DNA from: Opimibacter sp041746735
GTDB taxonomy: Bacteria; Bacteroidota; Bacteroidia; Chitinophagales; Saprospiraceae
Direction: 5' to 3'
DNA: 64,000 nucleotides
NCBI GenBank assembly: GCA_041746735.1
Contig: JBGTGP010000011.1
Location: forward strand, 1 to 64,000
The first letter of the stretch is position 1, and each line of letters starts with the position of its first letter. Made by a program: the position numbers and the translations under genes. Positions 1 to 9,300 of the stretch are shown in pieces. The notes beneath the pieces were generated by a model, which saw nothing but the letters and a program-made list of their open reading frames with translations, was not told the DNA's origin and searched no databases.

Positions 1-5
1 GTGTC

Positions 6-22
6 GGGGGGGGCCCCCCCCC
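6..22. repeat. G8C9 homopolymer palindrome at window edge
   Basis: Eight G followed directly by nine C, immediately before the 24-bp minisatellite. It could form a GC-only hairpin. Its place at the very start of the window makes it a candidate assembly or sequencing-end artefact as much as a biological feature. Confidence 0.5.
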
Positions 23-24
23 GC

Positions 25-216
25 CCCTACACACTCGCCATGATCTGGCCATATACACTCGCCGCGACCCGCCCCTACACATTCACCGTGACCTGCCCCT
101 ACACACTCACCGCGACCTGCCCCTACTCACTCGCCATGATCTGGCCGTACACATTCACCACGACCTGCCCGTACACATTCACCACGACACGCCCGTACTC
201 ACTCACCGTGACCTGG
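25..216. repeat. 24-bp minisatellite, eight tandem copies
   Basis: Eight consecutive 24-bp units with consensus near CCSTACACAYTCACCRYGACC plus a TGS end. Units 1 and 5 share a distinctive GCCATGATCTGG end, hinting at a four-unit (96-bp) higher-order period. All units stay in one open frame with an 8-residue periodicity (PYTxTxTC-like), but this is a by-product of a 24-bp period rather than evidence of a gene. The array may continue left of the window. It lies beyond the 3' end of the leftward sirtuin gene. Confidence 0.9.
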
Positions 217-244
217 CCGTCCGTATGATCCCCATGGCACATGT

Positions 245-364
245 CTTTACCTTTTACCATTCACCCTTTACCCAACTTGTGCCCCAGCACAAGCGGCCTT
301 TCACCACTGATACGCCAAATATGGCGTATCTACATCTTTACCGTTTACCCTTCACCCTTTACCC
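245..364. repeat. Heptamer microsatellite, two 29-bp copies
   Basis: Two 29-bp copies at 245-273 and 336-364 match at 27 of 29 positions. On the minus strand each reads as about four TRAANGG heptamers (TAAAGGG, TGAAGGG, TAAACGG and so on). The second copy overlaps the last codons and the stop codon of the sirtuin gene. The copies flank a 9-bp stem-loop at 309-330. Confidence 0.85.
309..330. other. Stem-loop between the heptamer repeat copies
   Basis: Perfect 9-bp inverted repeat, GATACGCCA at 309-317 and TGGCGTATC at 322-330, with a 4-nt AATA loop. It lies 15 bp past the sirtuin stop codon. There is no T-run on either strand, so a classical intrinsic terminator is not shown; it may still protect the 3' end or help termination. 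Confidence 0.5.
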
Positions 365-1067
365 CCCTTGCGCGCAGTACGCGCAAGAGCTCTTCCACCA
401 TCTCAGGAACGCCTTCTGTGGCTTTTTTGGCAATGACCCGCAATCCACGTCGGTGGGCTAATTCATTATTGATGCTGGGATTTGGATCTATATAGATAAC
501 CTCGGCATCAGCAGGTGCATAGGCCACGAGACTGGCTGCGGGATATACCTGCATGCTACTCCCGATGACCAGGACTGTATCCGCATTTGAAATTTCATCA
601 ATAGCCGTCTCCAGCATAGGCACCATTTCACCAAACCAGACGATATGGGGCCGCAATTGATGACCTCGCTCACATAAATCGCCCTGTTGTATATCTCCTG
701 TACATGGATACACCAGATCCACATATTTTTCACTTCTGGCTTTTCTGAGTTCGCCGTGTAGATGAATAATCTTTTGGCTACCGGCGCGTTCGTGCAGATC
801 ATCCACATTTTGCGTGATGACCACGACATCATGATACGTTTCCAGGCGGCAAATGGCATAGTGTGCGGCATTGGGCTCTACGGTGGCTAACTGCTGTCTC
901 CGATCATTATAGAAGTCGAGAACAAGCTTTGGATTTTTATGCCAGCCTTGTGGCGTGGCGACATCTTCAATAGAATGACCTTCCCAGAGTCCACCAGCAT
1001 CCCTGAACGTGCGGATACCACTTTCGGCGCTCATCCCGGCGCCTGTCAGTACAATTACTTTACTCAT
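345..1067 (-). CDS. cobB: Sirtuin NAD-dependent protein deacylase
   Basis: 240-residue sirtuin that would remove acyl groups from lysine using NAD, giving nicotinamide and O-acyl-ADP-ribose. Visible motifs: GAGMSAESG (9-17), TQNVDDLHERAG (85-96), the catalytic histidine in HLHGE (H104), and HIVWFGEMVP (141-150). The segment that usually holds four zinc cysteines (about 105-140) contains only C122 and C132, so the zinc site is probably degenerate, as I recall for Bacteroidota members. Start chosen at the ATG inside ATGAGTAA, which overlaps the stop of the upstream NAD(P)HX-repair gene by 8 bp; the longer frame only re-reads that gene. The last codons (GVKGEG and stop) are supplied by a heptamer microsatellite. 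Desuccinylase versus deacetylase activity cannot be decided. Confidence 0.92.
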   Translation of the reverse strand: MSKVIVLTGAGMSAESGIRTFRDAGGLWEGHSIEDVATPQGWHKNPKLVLDFYNDRRQQLATVEPNAAHYAICRLETYHDVVVITQNVDDLHERAGSQKIIHLHGELRKARSEKYVDLVYPCTGDIQQGDLCERGHQLRPHIVWFGEMVPMLETAIDEISNADTVLVIGSSMQVYPAASLVAYAPADAEVIYIDPNPSINNELAHRRGLRVIAKKATEGVPEMVEELLRVLRARGVKGEG

Positions 1068-2604
1068 CCAGGTCTTCTTCTTCGTCAATATCGGTTTCAC
1101 GGTGTCGTAATTCTTCAAAAGCATCTCCCAGATACTCGACAATATCACTCGCGATAAGACTTTCATACCCCAGGATTTCGGCCGCCTGATCCCCTGCATT
1201 GGCATGGATATACACGCCAAGCAAAGCCGCAAAGTCCGGGGAATATCCCTGGCTCAATAATCCAAGAATGAGACCGGTCAGTACATCTCCGCTTCCAGCA
1301 GTAGCCATACCCGGGTTACCGCGTGTATTAAAGAAACTTACACCGTTCGCCTGGCAAATAATGGTGATACCCCCTTTCAAGACAATGTTGATTTTGCGTG
1401 CAATGGCTTCCCGTACGGCTGTATGGTAGCGCATATAATGGTCATCCTGTTCGCCAAACAGGCGGTCAAATTCAACAGGGTGGGGGGTGATGATCGTGCC
1501 GGGCGGAAGCAGATCCAGCAATTCCCTTCGCTCTGCCAGTATATTGAGTGCATCTGCATCCAATATCATGGGAATTCGTGCATGATGCTTCAAGAGAATG
1601 CCAAGAGCCTCAACGGTATCAGGATGCATACCCAGCCCGGGCCCAATGGCTAATGCCGAAATTTTTTCAGGTAATGCACATTGACTAAAGTGATCCGGAT
1701 GGGGGTCCAGACTGACCATAGCTTCCGGAATCGATATCTGCATCACCTCATACAAGCGATCCGGAACATGGACCGTGAGCAAGCCCAGCCCTCCGCGCAT
1801 AGCAGCACCCGCTGCCAATACGGCAGCGCCGCCTTTCCCCAGACTGCCCGCAATAAGCCACCCATGACCAAAATCACCTTTGTGACTAAACCGGTTGCGT
1901 TCGATGAGAAATGGTAGGAGATAATAATAGGTAAGCTCAAAGGTCCGGATATCATGTTCGAGCAAAAACGTTTCCGATAATCCAATGGAACAGACAATGA
2001 CTTCTCCAAAATGGGGTTCGCTCTCCGGCATCATAAAGGCCAGCCTCAGAGATTGAAAAGTCAGGACCAGATCCGCATAGACGACCTCTCCATCCGGTGG
2101 CCGGTCGACGTATAACCCGGAAGGCATATCTATTGCGATGGTCAGGTTACTCTGTTCATTGACCCAGTTGGCGATAAACCACCATTTATTCTCCAGAGGC
2201 CGGGTCAGACCTGTACCAAACATCGCATCCACGATAGTGCCGGAAGGACTCAGCTCAAAATCCTCAGGTTTCCAGGCGGTATGAATTTCCAAATGCTCAG
2301 GATCCTCCGACATCAGGCGTTCATAGTTAGCCTTCCATTCGTCCGAATGATCTCCTTCCAGACTTACATACACATCGACGAGGTAATCCATTTGGACCAG
2401 CATCCGGGCAATGGCCAGACCATCCGCTCCATTATTTCCATTACCACAAAGGATCAGCACTTCCTGGTCCTCCTCACCAAGCAAAAGGTCTAGTTTTTCC
2501 ACTACAGCCATGGCTGCCTGCTCTACCAACTGCAAAGAAGGCGTACCCTTGGCGATTGTGTACTGATCCCAGGCTTTGATCTGGTTTTCATTCAAAATGA
2601 TCAT
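1060..2604 (-). CDS. nnr: Bifunctional NAD(P)HX epimerase/dehydratase
   Basis: 514-residue two-domain enzyme that repairs hydrated NADH and NADPH. The N-terminal YjeF_N epimerase domain (about 1-210) shows the CGNGNNGADGL motif; the C-terminal ribokinase-like ADP- or ATP-dependent dehydratase domain (about 230-500) ends with the family motif TAGSGDVLTGLI. Start placed at MIILNENQ: it matches the family N-terminus, and a near-consensus -7 element (TACCTTTC, 2610-2617) sits 5 bp upstream, which would exclude the longer 536-residue reading. It is translationally coupled to the sirtuin by an 8-bp overlap, so NAD(P) repair and NAD-consuming deacylation share one transcript. Confidence 0.93.
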   Translation of the reverse strand: MIILNENQIKAWDQYTIAKGTPSLQLVEQAAMAVVEKLDLLLGEEDQEVLILCGNGNNGADGLAIARMLVQMDYLVDVYVSLEGDHSDEWKANYERLMSEDPEHLEIHTAWKPEDFELSPSGTIVDAMFGTGLTRPLENKWWFIANWVNEQSNLTIAIDMPSGLYVDRPPDGEVVYADLVLTFQSLRLAFMMPESEPHFGEVIVCSIGLSETFLLEHDIRTFELTYYYLLPFLIERNRFSHKGDFGHGWLIAGSLGKGGAAVLAAGAAMRGGLGLLTVHVPDRLYEVMQISIPEAMVSLDPHPDHFSQCALPEKISALAIGPGLGMHPDTVEALGILLKHHARIPMILDADALNILAERRELLDLLPPGTIITPHPVEFDRLFGEQDDHYMRYHTAVREAIARKINIVLKGGITIICQANGVSFFNTRGNPGMATAGSGDVLTGLILGLLSQGYSPDFAALLGVYIHANAGDQAAEILGYESLIASDIVEYLGDAFEELRHRETDIDEEEDLDE

Positions 2605-2913
2605 ATGGGGAAAGGTACAAAACTCCAGCGGGGCTGAAATTTTTTGGTTCATCCACCTATCTTTTTTCAAAATAAATTTGCATTGTTGAAAATTATATTA
2701 TCTTTCGAATAGTAACTCCCTCTACGGTACGTCAAAACGCTAAAGACTACCAACTATACCCAGCACCTTTATTAGAATGAAATCCATGATTGAGTACAGT
2801 TTTTGCTGTATCATCGCAGGACCAAATTATAATCCATATCATTGAATTAACTAGCTGTTAAATAAAGATTTAGATATATCGAATAACCATATATCAAACC
2901 TGAGACGCTGAAC

Positions 2914-3924
2914 ATGAAACTGAACATATCCCTGACAGCGGTAATTTTTTACCTGCTGACCATTCCGCTTACTGCCCAGGACATCCATTTGTCCCAGTAT
3001 CATTTTGACCGGTTGCAGATCAATCCGGCTCTGACTGGTATGTTTAATGGAGACAAACAGGTCGCTGTGATTCACAAGCAACAGTACTTTTCTGTACCAG
3101 TAGACTACCTGACATTTTCAGGCAGTTTTGATATGAAGATCCGAAAGACGCAGACTCAAAAAGGCTTTTTTTCTGCCGGGGCGTTATTCAACTTTGACCA
3201 ATCCGGGGACTCCCGTTTAAGCCTCGGTAGCCTGACATTCAACGGATCCTATACCCGGGCGTTGACCAGGTCCCTTTTTGCTGGTGCAGGGGTATACCTT
3301 GGTGGAGGCCAAAGGGCGTTTAAGCAGGCCGATCTGCAATGGGACAATCAGTGGAACGGAACCGTTTTCGATCCCACGCTTCCTTCAGGGGAGGATTTCT
3401 CCCGTACCAACTTTTTCTTTCTGGACCTGGGGGCAGGTGCCAATATCCGGGTGCAGGGTAAAGACCGCACCAAACTGGATCTCGGGATTGGAGCTTTTCA
3501 CCTCAATAAAGCTAAGTACAGTTTCTATACCGATTCTGATATCCGCCTTCCGATCAGAACCTCCATACATGCACTTGGTATTTTGAAATTGGCCAACCGG
3601 CTGGATCTGTATGCCAATGGCCTTTTGCAGAATCAGGGACCTTATGAGGAAACAGTCGTGGGAGGGGGCTTTATCGTTCACATCAGTAATAAAAAGTCTA
3701 GAGAAGTCGAGCTGCATCTGGGGATGGCTACCCGCCTGAAGGATGCTCTTATCCCGATGATCGCCCTGGGCTACGACGGATGGAAAGGCGGATTTAGTTA
3801 TGACATCAACACTTCGGATTTTCAGGCGGCCACAGACCGGAAAGGGGGGCCTGAATTTTTCCTGACGTATACCTATAAGAAACTTTGGCCATTGGAACAA
3901 ACCCGGGTTTGCTCGATATTCTGA
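2914..3924 (+). CDS. PorP/SprF family T9SS membrane protein
   Basis: 336 residues with an N-terminal signal peptide (about 1-21, ending LTAQ) and the PorP/SprF opening DIHLSQYHFDRLQINPALTG, followed by alternating strands typical of an outer-membrane beta-barrel. Members partner with T9SS components and often with particular type-B cargo proteins; a C-terminal YKKLWPLEQTRV closes the protein. It is first in an apparent three-gene operon: the PorE-like gene starts 29 bp downstream and a T9SS type-B cargo follows. Paralogues are numerous in Bacteroidota, so equating it with the essential PorP is not justified. Confidence 0.92.
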   Translation: MKLNISLTAVIFYLLTIPLTAQDIHLSQYHFDRLQINPALTGMFNGDKQVAVIHKQQYFSVPVDYLTFSGSFDMKIRKTQTQKGFFSAGALFNFDQSGDSRLSLGSLTFNGSYTRALTRSLFAGAGVYLGGGQRAFKQADLQWDNQWNGTVFDPTLPSGEDFSRTNFFFLDLGAGANIRVQGKDRTKLDLGIGAFHLNKAKYSFYTDSDIRLPIRTSIHALGILKLANRLDLYANGLLQNQGPYEETVVGGGFIVHISNKKSREVELHLGMATRLKDALIPMIALGYDGWKGGFSYDINTSDFQAATDRKGGPEFFLTYTYKKLWPLEQTRVCSIF

Positions 3925-3953
3925 TCCCCATGCTTAAGCTAACTGAATCTACA

Positions 3954-6365
3954 ATGAAGCGTCTATATATACTCCTCCCGTTCCTCACCTTCGCATTGCT
4001 GCATGATGCAACCAGCCAGACTCTCAATGCCTATATAAAAGGAGCAAGGGAGGCTATGGCCAAGAAGGATTATTTCTCAGCCTACAACTTCCTCCGGATC
4101 GCCAAGGAAATAGAGCCGGAGAATGTCGAAACCACCTATAATCTGGCGGAAGCAGCGCGCCATTATGCTGCCTTTACCATGGCGGAAAAGTATTACCAGG
4201 AGGTGTTGGACCACAAGAAAGCCAATGATTATCCAGCAACAGCTTTTTGGCTTGGTTTTGTACGCGAGCGACTTGGAAAGTATCAGGAAGCACTGGATCT
4301 GTACCAGATTTATATTTCCGAACACAGTGATGATGATATTGAAATGACGGCTCTCGCCCTCAAGCATCAGGAAACGGCTACTTGGGCAATGAGAGAACTC
4401 GAAAATGCAGATACGACACTCGAGATCGTGCATCTCGGCGGTGAAGTGAATACCGCCTTTTCAGAATTTGGAGCCATACAAACCGAAAATCTGCTGTATT
4501 ATAGCTCATTACGTTTTCTGGGTAAAGGTGGTGATGTTACTCAACCGGAGAAGCCTTATTCCAAGATTTTAATCAGCGAAGAAAGTGGGGCAGGGCAGGT
4601 GGATAGTTTCCTCAATGATATTAACCTCCATACGGCACACACAGCATTCAATGCCGGCAAGGACAGGGTATTTTATACACTCTGCGACTATATCAATGCC
4701 TCGGAGATCCGGTGTGATATGTACTATCGCGACATTGTGGACGGAGCCTATAGTCTCGCCCAAAAATTACCCGATCCGATCAACATGGCCGGCTACACGA
4801 ATACCCAGCCTCATGTCGGGTTCGACCCGATCTCAGGCCGTGAGGTCTTGTATTTTGTTTCCGATCGCCCTGGTGGTAAAGGCAAGAAAGACATCTGGTA
4901 TTGTTATATCGCCGGTAAAGACAACTTTACTGCCCCCGAGAATCTGACAGTGGTCAATACACCCTACAATGATGTATCTCCTTTCTACCACCGGACCTCT
5001 CATACACTGTATTTTAGTTCAGACGGGTATCTGGGTTTTGGTGGATTGGATGTTTTTAGCGTGGAAAATGATAATGGCGTCTGGGGTACACCTGTTAATC
5101 TGGGTTCGCCAACCAATAGCAGTCTCGATGATGCTTTCTATAGTTTGTCTGACGATGAGAAAGAAGGCTATTTTTCATCCAATCGCCTAGGTTCGATGTA
5201 CCTGTCTCCGGAAGATGAGGCCTGTTGTTATGACATCTATTATTTCTCCAAGGAGCCCATTGAGGTCAGCCTCAAAGTGCTGACATTTAATAAACTGACC
5301 GGAGAGCCACTTGACAATGTCACTGTGTACCTCACGGAAGCCAGTGTCAACACCGAGACGTATTCCACAGGTGACGGCAATGAAGTGATTATCACCATTA
5401 GCCGGAATTCTTCGTATGACCTGTTAGGTGAAAAACCAGAGTATGATTCCGATTCCACCAAATTCTCCACCTCAGGCATTAAAGAGTCTACCGAGATAGT
5501 CAAGCGCTTGTATCTCACACCGTCGCAGCGGGTAGTGCTGGTACGGACATTTGAGAAACGAACAGGTGCTCCGCTCGAAGGTGTACGGGTCGAACTCATG
5601 GAGTTACCTAACGGTACACCCAGGGTCAAGCAGGATCCTTTTGCCACACAACAGACTTTTATGGTGTACCCGGACAGGGACATGAAGGTATCAGGCAGTA
5701 AGAAAGGCTACTTACCGGCCAGCAAAACGTTCAATACCGATGAAGATCCGGATAAAGACACTTTAGTGGTAGATCTTTATCTGGAACTTGGCAGTCTTGA
5801 AGACTTTTTACCATTGGCCATCTTCTTTGACAATGATGAGCCTGGACGAAGAAGCCAATCTGAAACCGCGGTAGTCCGATATCTGGAGACATACGGGCCT
5901 TATTATGCAAGGAAGAGTGAGTTTATCAGCAAATATGCCAATGGTGCACCACCAGATGGGCGTGAGGCCGCTGCTAAAGCTATTACGGATTTCTTCGAAA
6001 ACGAGTTGGCTGTCGGTAAACGGGAGTTTGAATCCTTTATGCATATCCTGGATCAGTATCTCCAGGAAGGGCTGACCTTCACGATATATTTGAAAGGATA
6101 CACCAGTCCACTTGCCTCCAATGCCTACAACCTTGCGCTCGGCAAGCGTCGAATATCCAGCATTCAAAATGAATTTAAATCCTTCCGAAACGGAATTCTC
6201 TGGAGGTATATGGAAACGGGAGATCTCGTCGTCACGCAAAAATCTTTTGGTGAAGAGACGGCCCCCAAACACATCAGCGATGACCGCAAAAACTTGCGGA
6301 AATCAGTCTTCAGTCCTGATGCTTCCCGTGAGCGCCGGGTGGAAATTATTGAAATACAGAAATAA
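3954..6365 (+). CDS. PorE-like TPR/propeller/CRD/OmpA envelope protein
   Basis: 803 residues. Order: signal peptide (1-22), TPR-like repeats (about 25-150), WD40/PD40-like propeller (about 165-430, with FVSDRPGGKGKKDIWY and LYFSSDGYLGFGGLDVFSV blades), two carboxypeptidase-regulatory-like Ig folds (about 438-495 and 527-610), and an OmpA-type C-terminal domain (about 618-803). This is the PorE layout, the T9SS protein that tethers the machine to peptidoglycan. Two oddities: there is no lipobox cysteine at the signal-peptide end, and the usual TD of the peptidoglycan-binding motif reads TS in GYTSPLASNAYNLALGKRR, although the arginine is kept. Start chosen at MKRLYILL, which opens the signal peptide; the longer frame overlaps the upstream gene. 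Confidence 0.88.
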   Translation: MKRLYILLPFLTFALLHDATSQTLNAYIKGAREAMAKKDYFSAYNFLRIAKEIEPENVETTYNLAEAARHYAAFTMAEKYYQEVLDHKKANDYPATAFWLGFVRERLGKYQEALDLYQIYISEHSDDDIEMTALALKHQETATWAMRELENADTTLEIVHLGGEVNTAFSEFGAIQTENLLYYSSLRFLGKGGDVTQPEKPYSKILISEESGAGQVDSFLNDINLHTAHTAFNAGKDRVFYTLCDYINASEIRCDMYYRDIVDGAYSLAQKLPDPINMAGYTNTQPHVGFDPISGREVLYFVSDRPGGKGKKDIWYCYIAGKDNFTAPENLTVVNTPYNDVSPFYHRTSHTLYFSSDGYLGFGGLDVFSVENDNGVWGTPVNLGSPTNSSLDDAFYSLSDDEKEGYFSSNRLGSMYLSPEDEACCYDIYYFSKEPIEVSLKVLTFNKLTGEPLDNVTVYLTEASVNTETYSTGDGNEVIITISRNSSYDLLGEKPEYDSDSTKFSTSGIKESTEIVKRLYLTPSQRVVLVRTFEKRTGAPLEGVRVELMELPNGTPRVKQDPFATQQTFMVYPDRDMKVSGSKKGYLPASKTFNTDEDPDKDTLVVDLYLELGSLEDFLPLAIFFDNDEPGRRSQSETAVVRYLETYGPYYARKSEFISKYANGAPPDGREAAAKAITDFFENELAVGKREFESFMHILDQYLQEGLTFTIYLKGYTSPLASNAYNLALGKRRISSIQNEFKSFRNGILWRYMETGDLVVTQKSFGEETAPKHISDDRKNLRKSVFSPDASRERRVEIIEIQK

Positions 6366-6370
6366 CCGAC

Positions 6371-9300
6371 ATGAACTCATATATCGATCATATCATGCAA
6401 GGGGGTAAAACAATCCTGCGTCTTGGAATTATCCTGTGCAGTCTCCTGATACTGTCGCCACAGGATGCCAGCGCCACTCATATTGTAGGTGGAGACCTGA
6501 CCTACAGATGTCTGGGCAACAATATGTATGAAATCCGTCTTACGCTTCGAAGAGATTGTTTGCTCGGCGCATCGGATGCTCAGTTTGATAACCCGGCATC
6601 CATTGGCTTTTTCGATCTGACCACCAATATGCCTCTGATCTTTGTGGGTTTTGGGGGTGAATTGCGAATGCCATTCAACGCGGATGATACACTCAACCAG
6701 ATCTTTATCAGTGATTGTACGATCGCGGGCAGTGATGTCTGTGTGCATCAGACCACCTATGTGGATACCATTTTTTTGCCGTTCTGGGCCAATGGCTATG
6801 TCATGGCCTATCAGCGATGCTGCCGAAATGAGTCCCTTAACAATGTCGTCAATCCGTTAAACACCGGTATGACCCTCATCGCAGAGTTGAGTGGTCTCGC
6901 ACAAAATCAGTGCAACAGTTCACCTTACTTCGGTGACTATCCCCCAATCTACATCTGTGTAAACGAGCCCATTAATTTTGATCATGCTGCGTTTGACATT
7001 GAAGGTGATTCACTGGTCTATTGTTTGGAGACACCATTTTCCGGGGGAGATATAGTGAATAATCGTCCACAGCCACCCCCTGCACCACCCTATAATTTGA
7101 TCAACTTCAGACCCCCCTACGATATTTTTAATGTTATGGGAGGGGATCCGCTGATGATTGACCCGGAGACCGGATTAATTACCGGGTTACCCAATACCAT
7201 TGGTCAGTTTGTCGTCACGATTTGTGTCACGGCCTATCAAAATGGTGTTCTTACCGGAAAGACCCGACGAGATTTTCAGTATAATGTGCGAATGTGCCGT
7301 GATGTACCAGTCGCGAATTTTTCCGCACCAGCTCTGACCTGTGATCAACTCACGGTCAACTTTACCAACCTTTCTTCCCTGTCAGATGAGTACCTATGGA
7401 TCTTTGACTTTGGTAATCCTAATAGTGCGACTTCTACCTTGGCCAACCCAACATATACCTATCCTGATGATGGATTTTATAATGTCGCCCTTATCGTCAA
7501 TGACAGCGACAAGATTTGTTTTGATACCATCGTCAGACAAATAGGTGTATTTACATCATTACTCAATGCCGAGTTCAGTTATACAGTGCCTAGTTGTACA
7601 GATGAAATTGTACTACAGTTGACAGATCTTTCTACAGATCCGGAGTACCCCATTACAGGCTGGGAATGGCTGGTGACGTATCCGGGCGGTGTACTGGCCA
7701 GCAGCCAGCAAAATCCAACCTTTACGTTTGAACTGGACGAACCTTCTACGATATTCGTAGTGCTGATCGCTACAGATATAAATGGGTGCAAGGATAGTCA
7801 GACCCGTTCGTTTCAGTTGCGTATGATCGATCTGGAATTCAATCCCGCAGCGGACAGTATTTGCAGAGGTGAGTCGGTACCCTTGTTGCTCAATGGGGAC
7901 CCTGACCTGACCTATACCTGGTCTCCGCCAAATGGCCTTGATTTGACACAACCTTGGAATCCGATTGCATTCCCCGGATTGTCAACCTGTTATTATGTGA
8001 CAGTGACCGATGGAAGTTGTGTCATAGAAGATTCCATTTGTGTGGGTGTGCAGCAATTACCCAACCTGGGCTTTACCTATGAAACCGATTGTAAAAGTCT
8101 CACAGTCAGTTTTACCAATACCTCCACCAACGGTATACGCTATCACTGGGATTTTGGAGACCCTGCTATTACGAATGACACGTCTATTGTGGTCAGTCCG
8201 GTCTATGCCTACAATCAACCAGGTGTGTACGTCGTCACATTATCTTCGCGTGATGGTTGTGATGTGAGTATTACACAAACGATTACCGTCAATATCATCT
8301 CCGAAACACTTGACGATGAAACCATCAACTGTTTTGAAAATTCAATCAGTCTCAACCCGGTCTTCAATCCCACCTATACCTATATTTGGACACCAGCTGA
8401 ATTTTTGGATAATCCTACATCGCCCAATCCCCAGGCTACGGTAGTGGATGATACCTGGTTTTATGTCACAATTACAGATCCTGCATTGCCGGGATGTGAA
8501 ATTGTCGATAGTATACTCGTGATCATACCTGACTTCTTTGATATTTCGGCGCCGGATGATTTGACCAATTGTGATTTTTCAGACATCGAACTGGTGGCTA
8601 TCCTTACAGGTACATCCAATGTGGACGTGACCTGGAAAGATCTCAACGGAAATGTTTTAGGGACGGGTCTGACTTTTACAGTCAGTCCGCTTGTCACGAC
8701 CTCCTATGTGGTGATGGCGGTGGATTCCCTGAATTGTATGCAGTCAGATACCGTGACCATTTCCAAGTCGGACCCCACATTTGAAGTGATTTCAACCAAT
8801 GATACATCGTATTGCAATATTCAAATTATTACACTTACCGCGACGTCCAGTCCCGGTGTAACATTTGAATGGTTTAATGCTTCTGATGAACTTATCGGTA
8901 CAGGGCCCACAATAGAGGTTGCTCCGGGCATCCCCGCCTGTTTCCATGTTATCGGCACAGACCCGCTATTTTGTCAGGCTGCTGATACCGTATGTCTTAC
9001 ACCTGTTTTCTTTGATCTGGACATTACAGATGATCAGGGGATATGCATTAGTTTTCCCGCGACGATTACTGTGACGGACAATAATGGACAAAATCTCAGC
9101 TATAATTGGGATCCGCCTCAACTGAATACCCCTGTGATCGTAGTGTCGCCAACGACGACCACAACCTATACCGTGATTGTGACCAATATGGATCTGGGGT
9201 GCATGGATACACTAACCTCTACTGTTGAGGTTTTTGTTTTCGTGCCACCGATTATGATTGATGCAGATCCGGATTCGATTGTTATTGGCACACCCGTTCA

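Noticed and set aside
25..216. Possible CRISPR array
   Set aside because: Units are contiguous with no spacers, diverge from one another, and no cas genes are nearby.
1..228. 75-codon open frame with an 8-residue repeat (PYTxTxTC-like)
   Set aside because: It is simply the 24-bp tandem array read in frame; there is no start context or non-repeat sequence.
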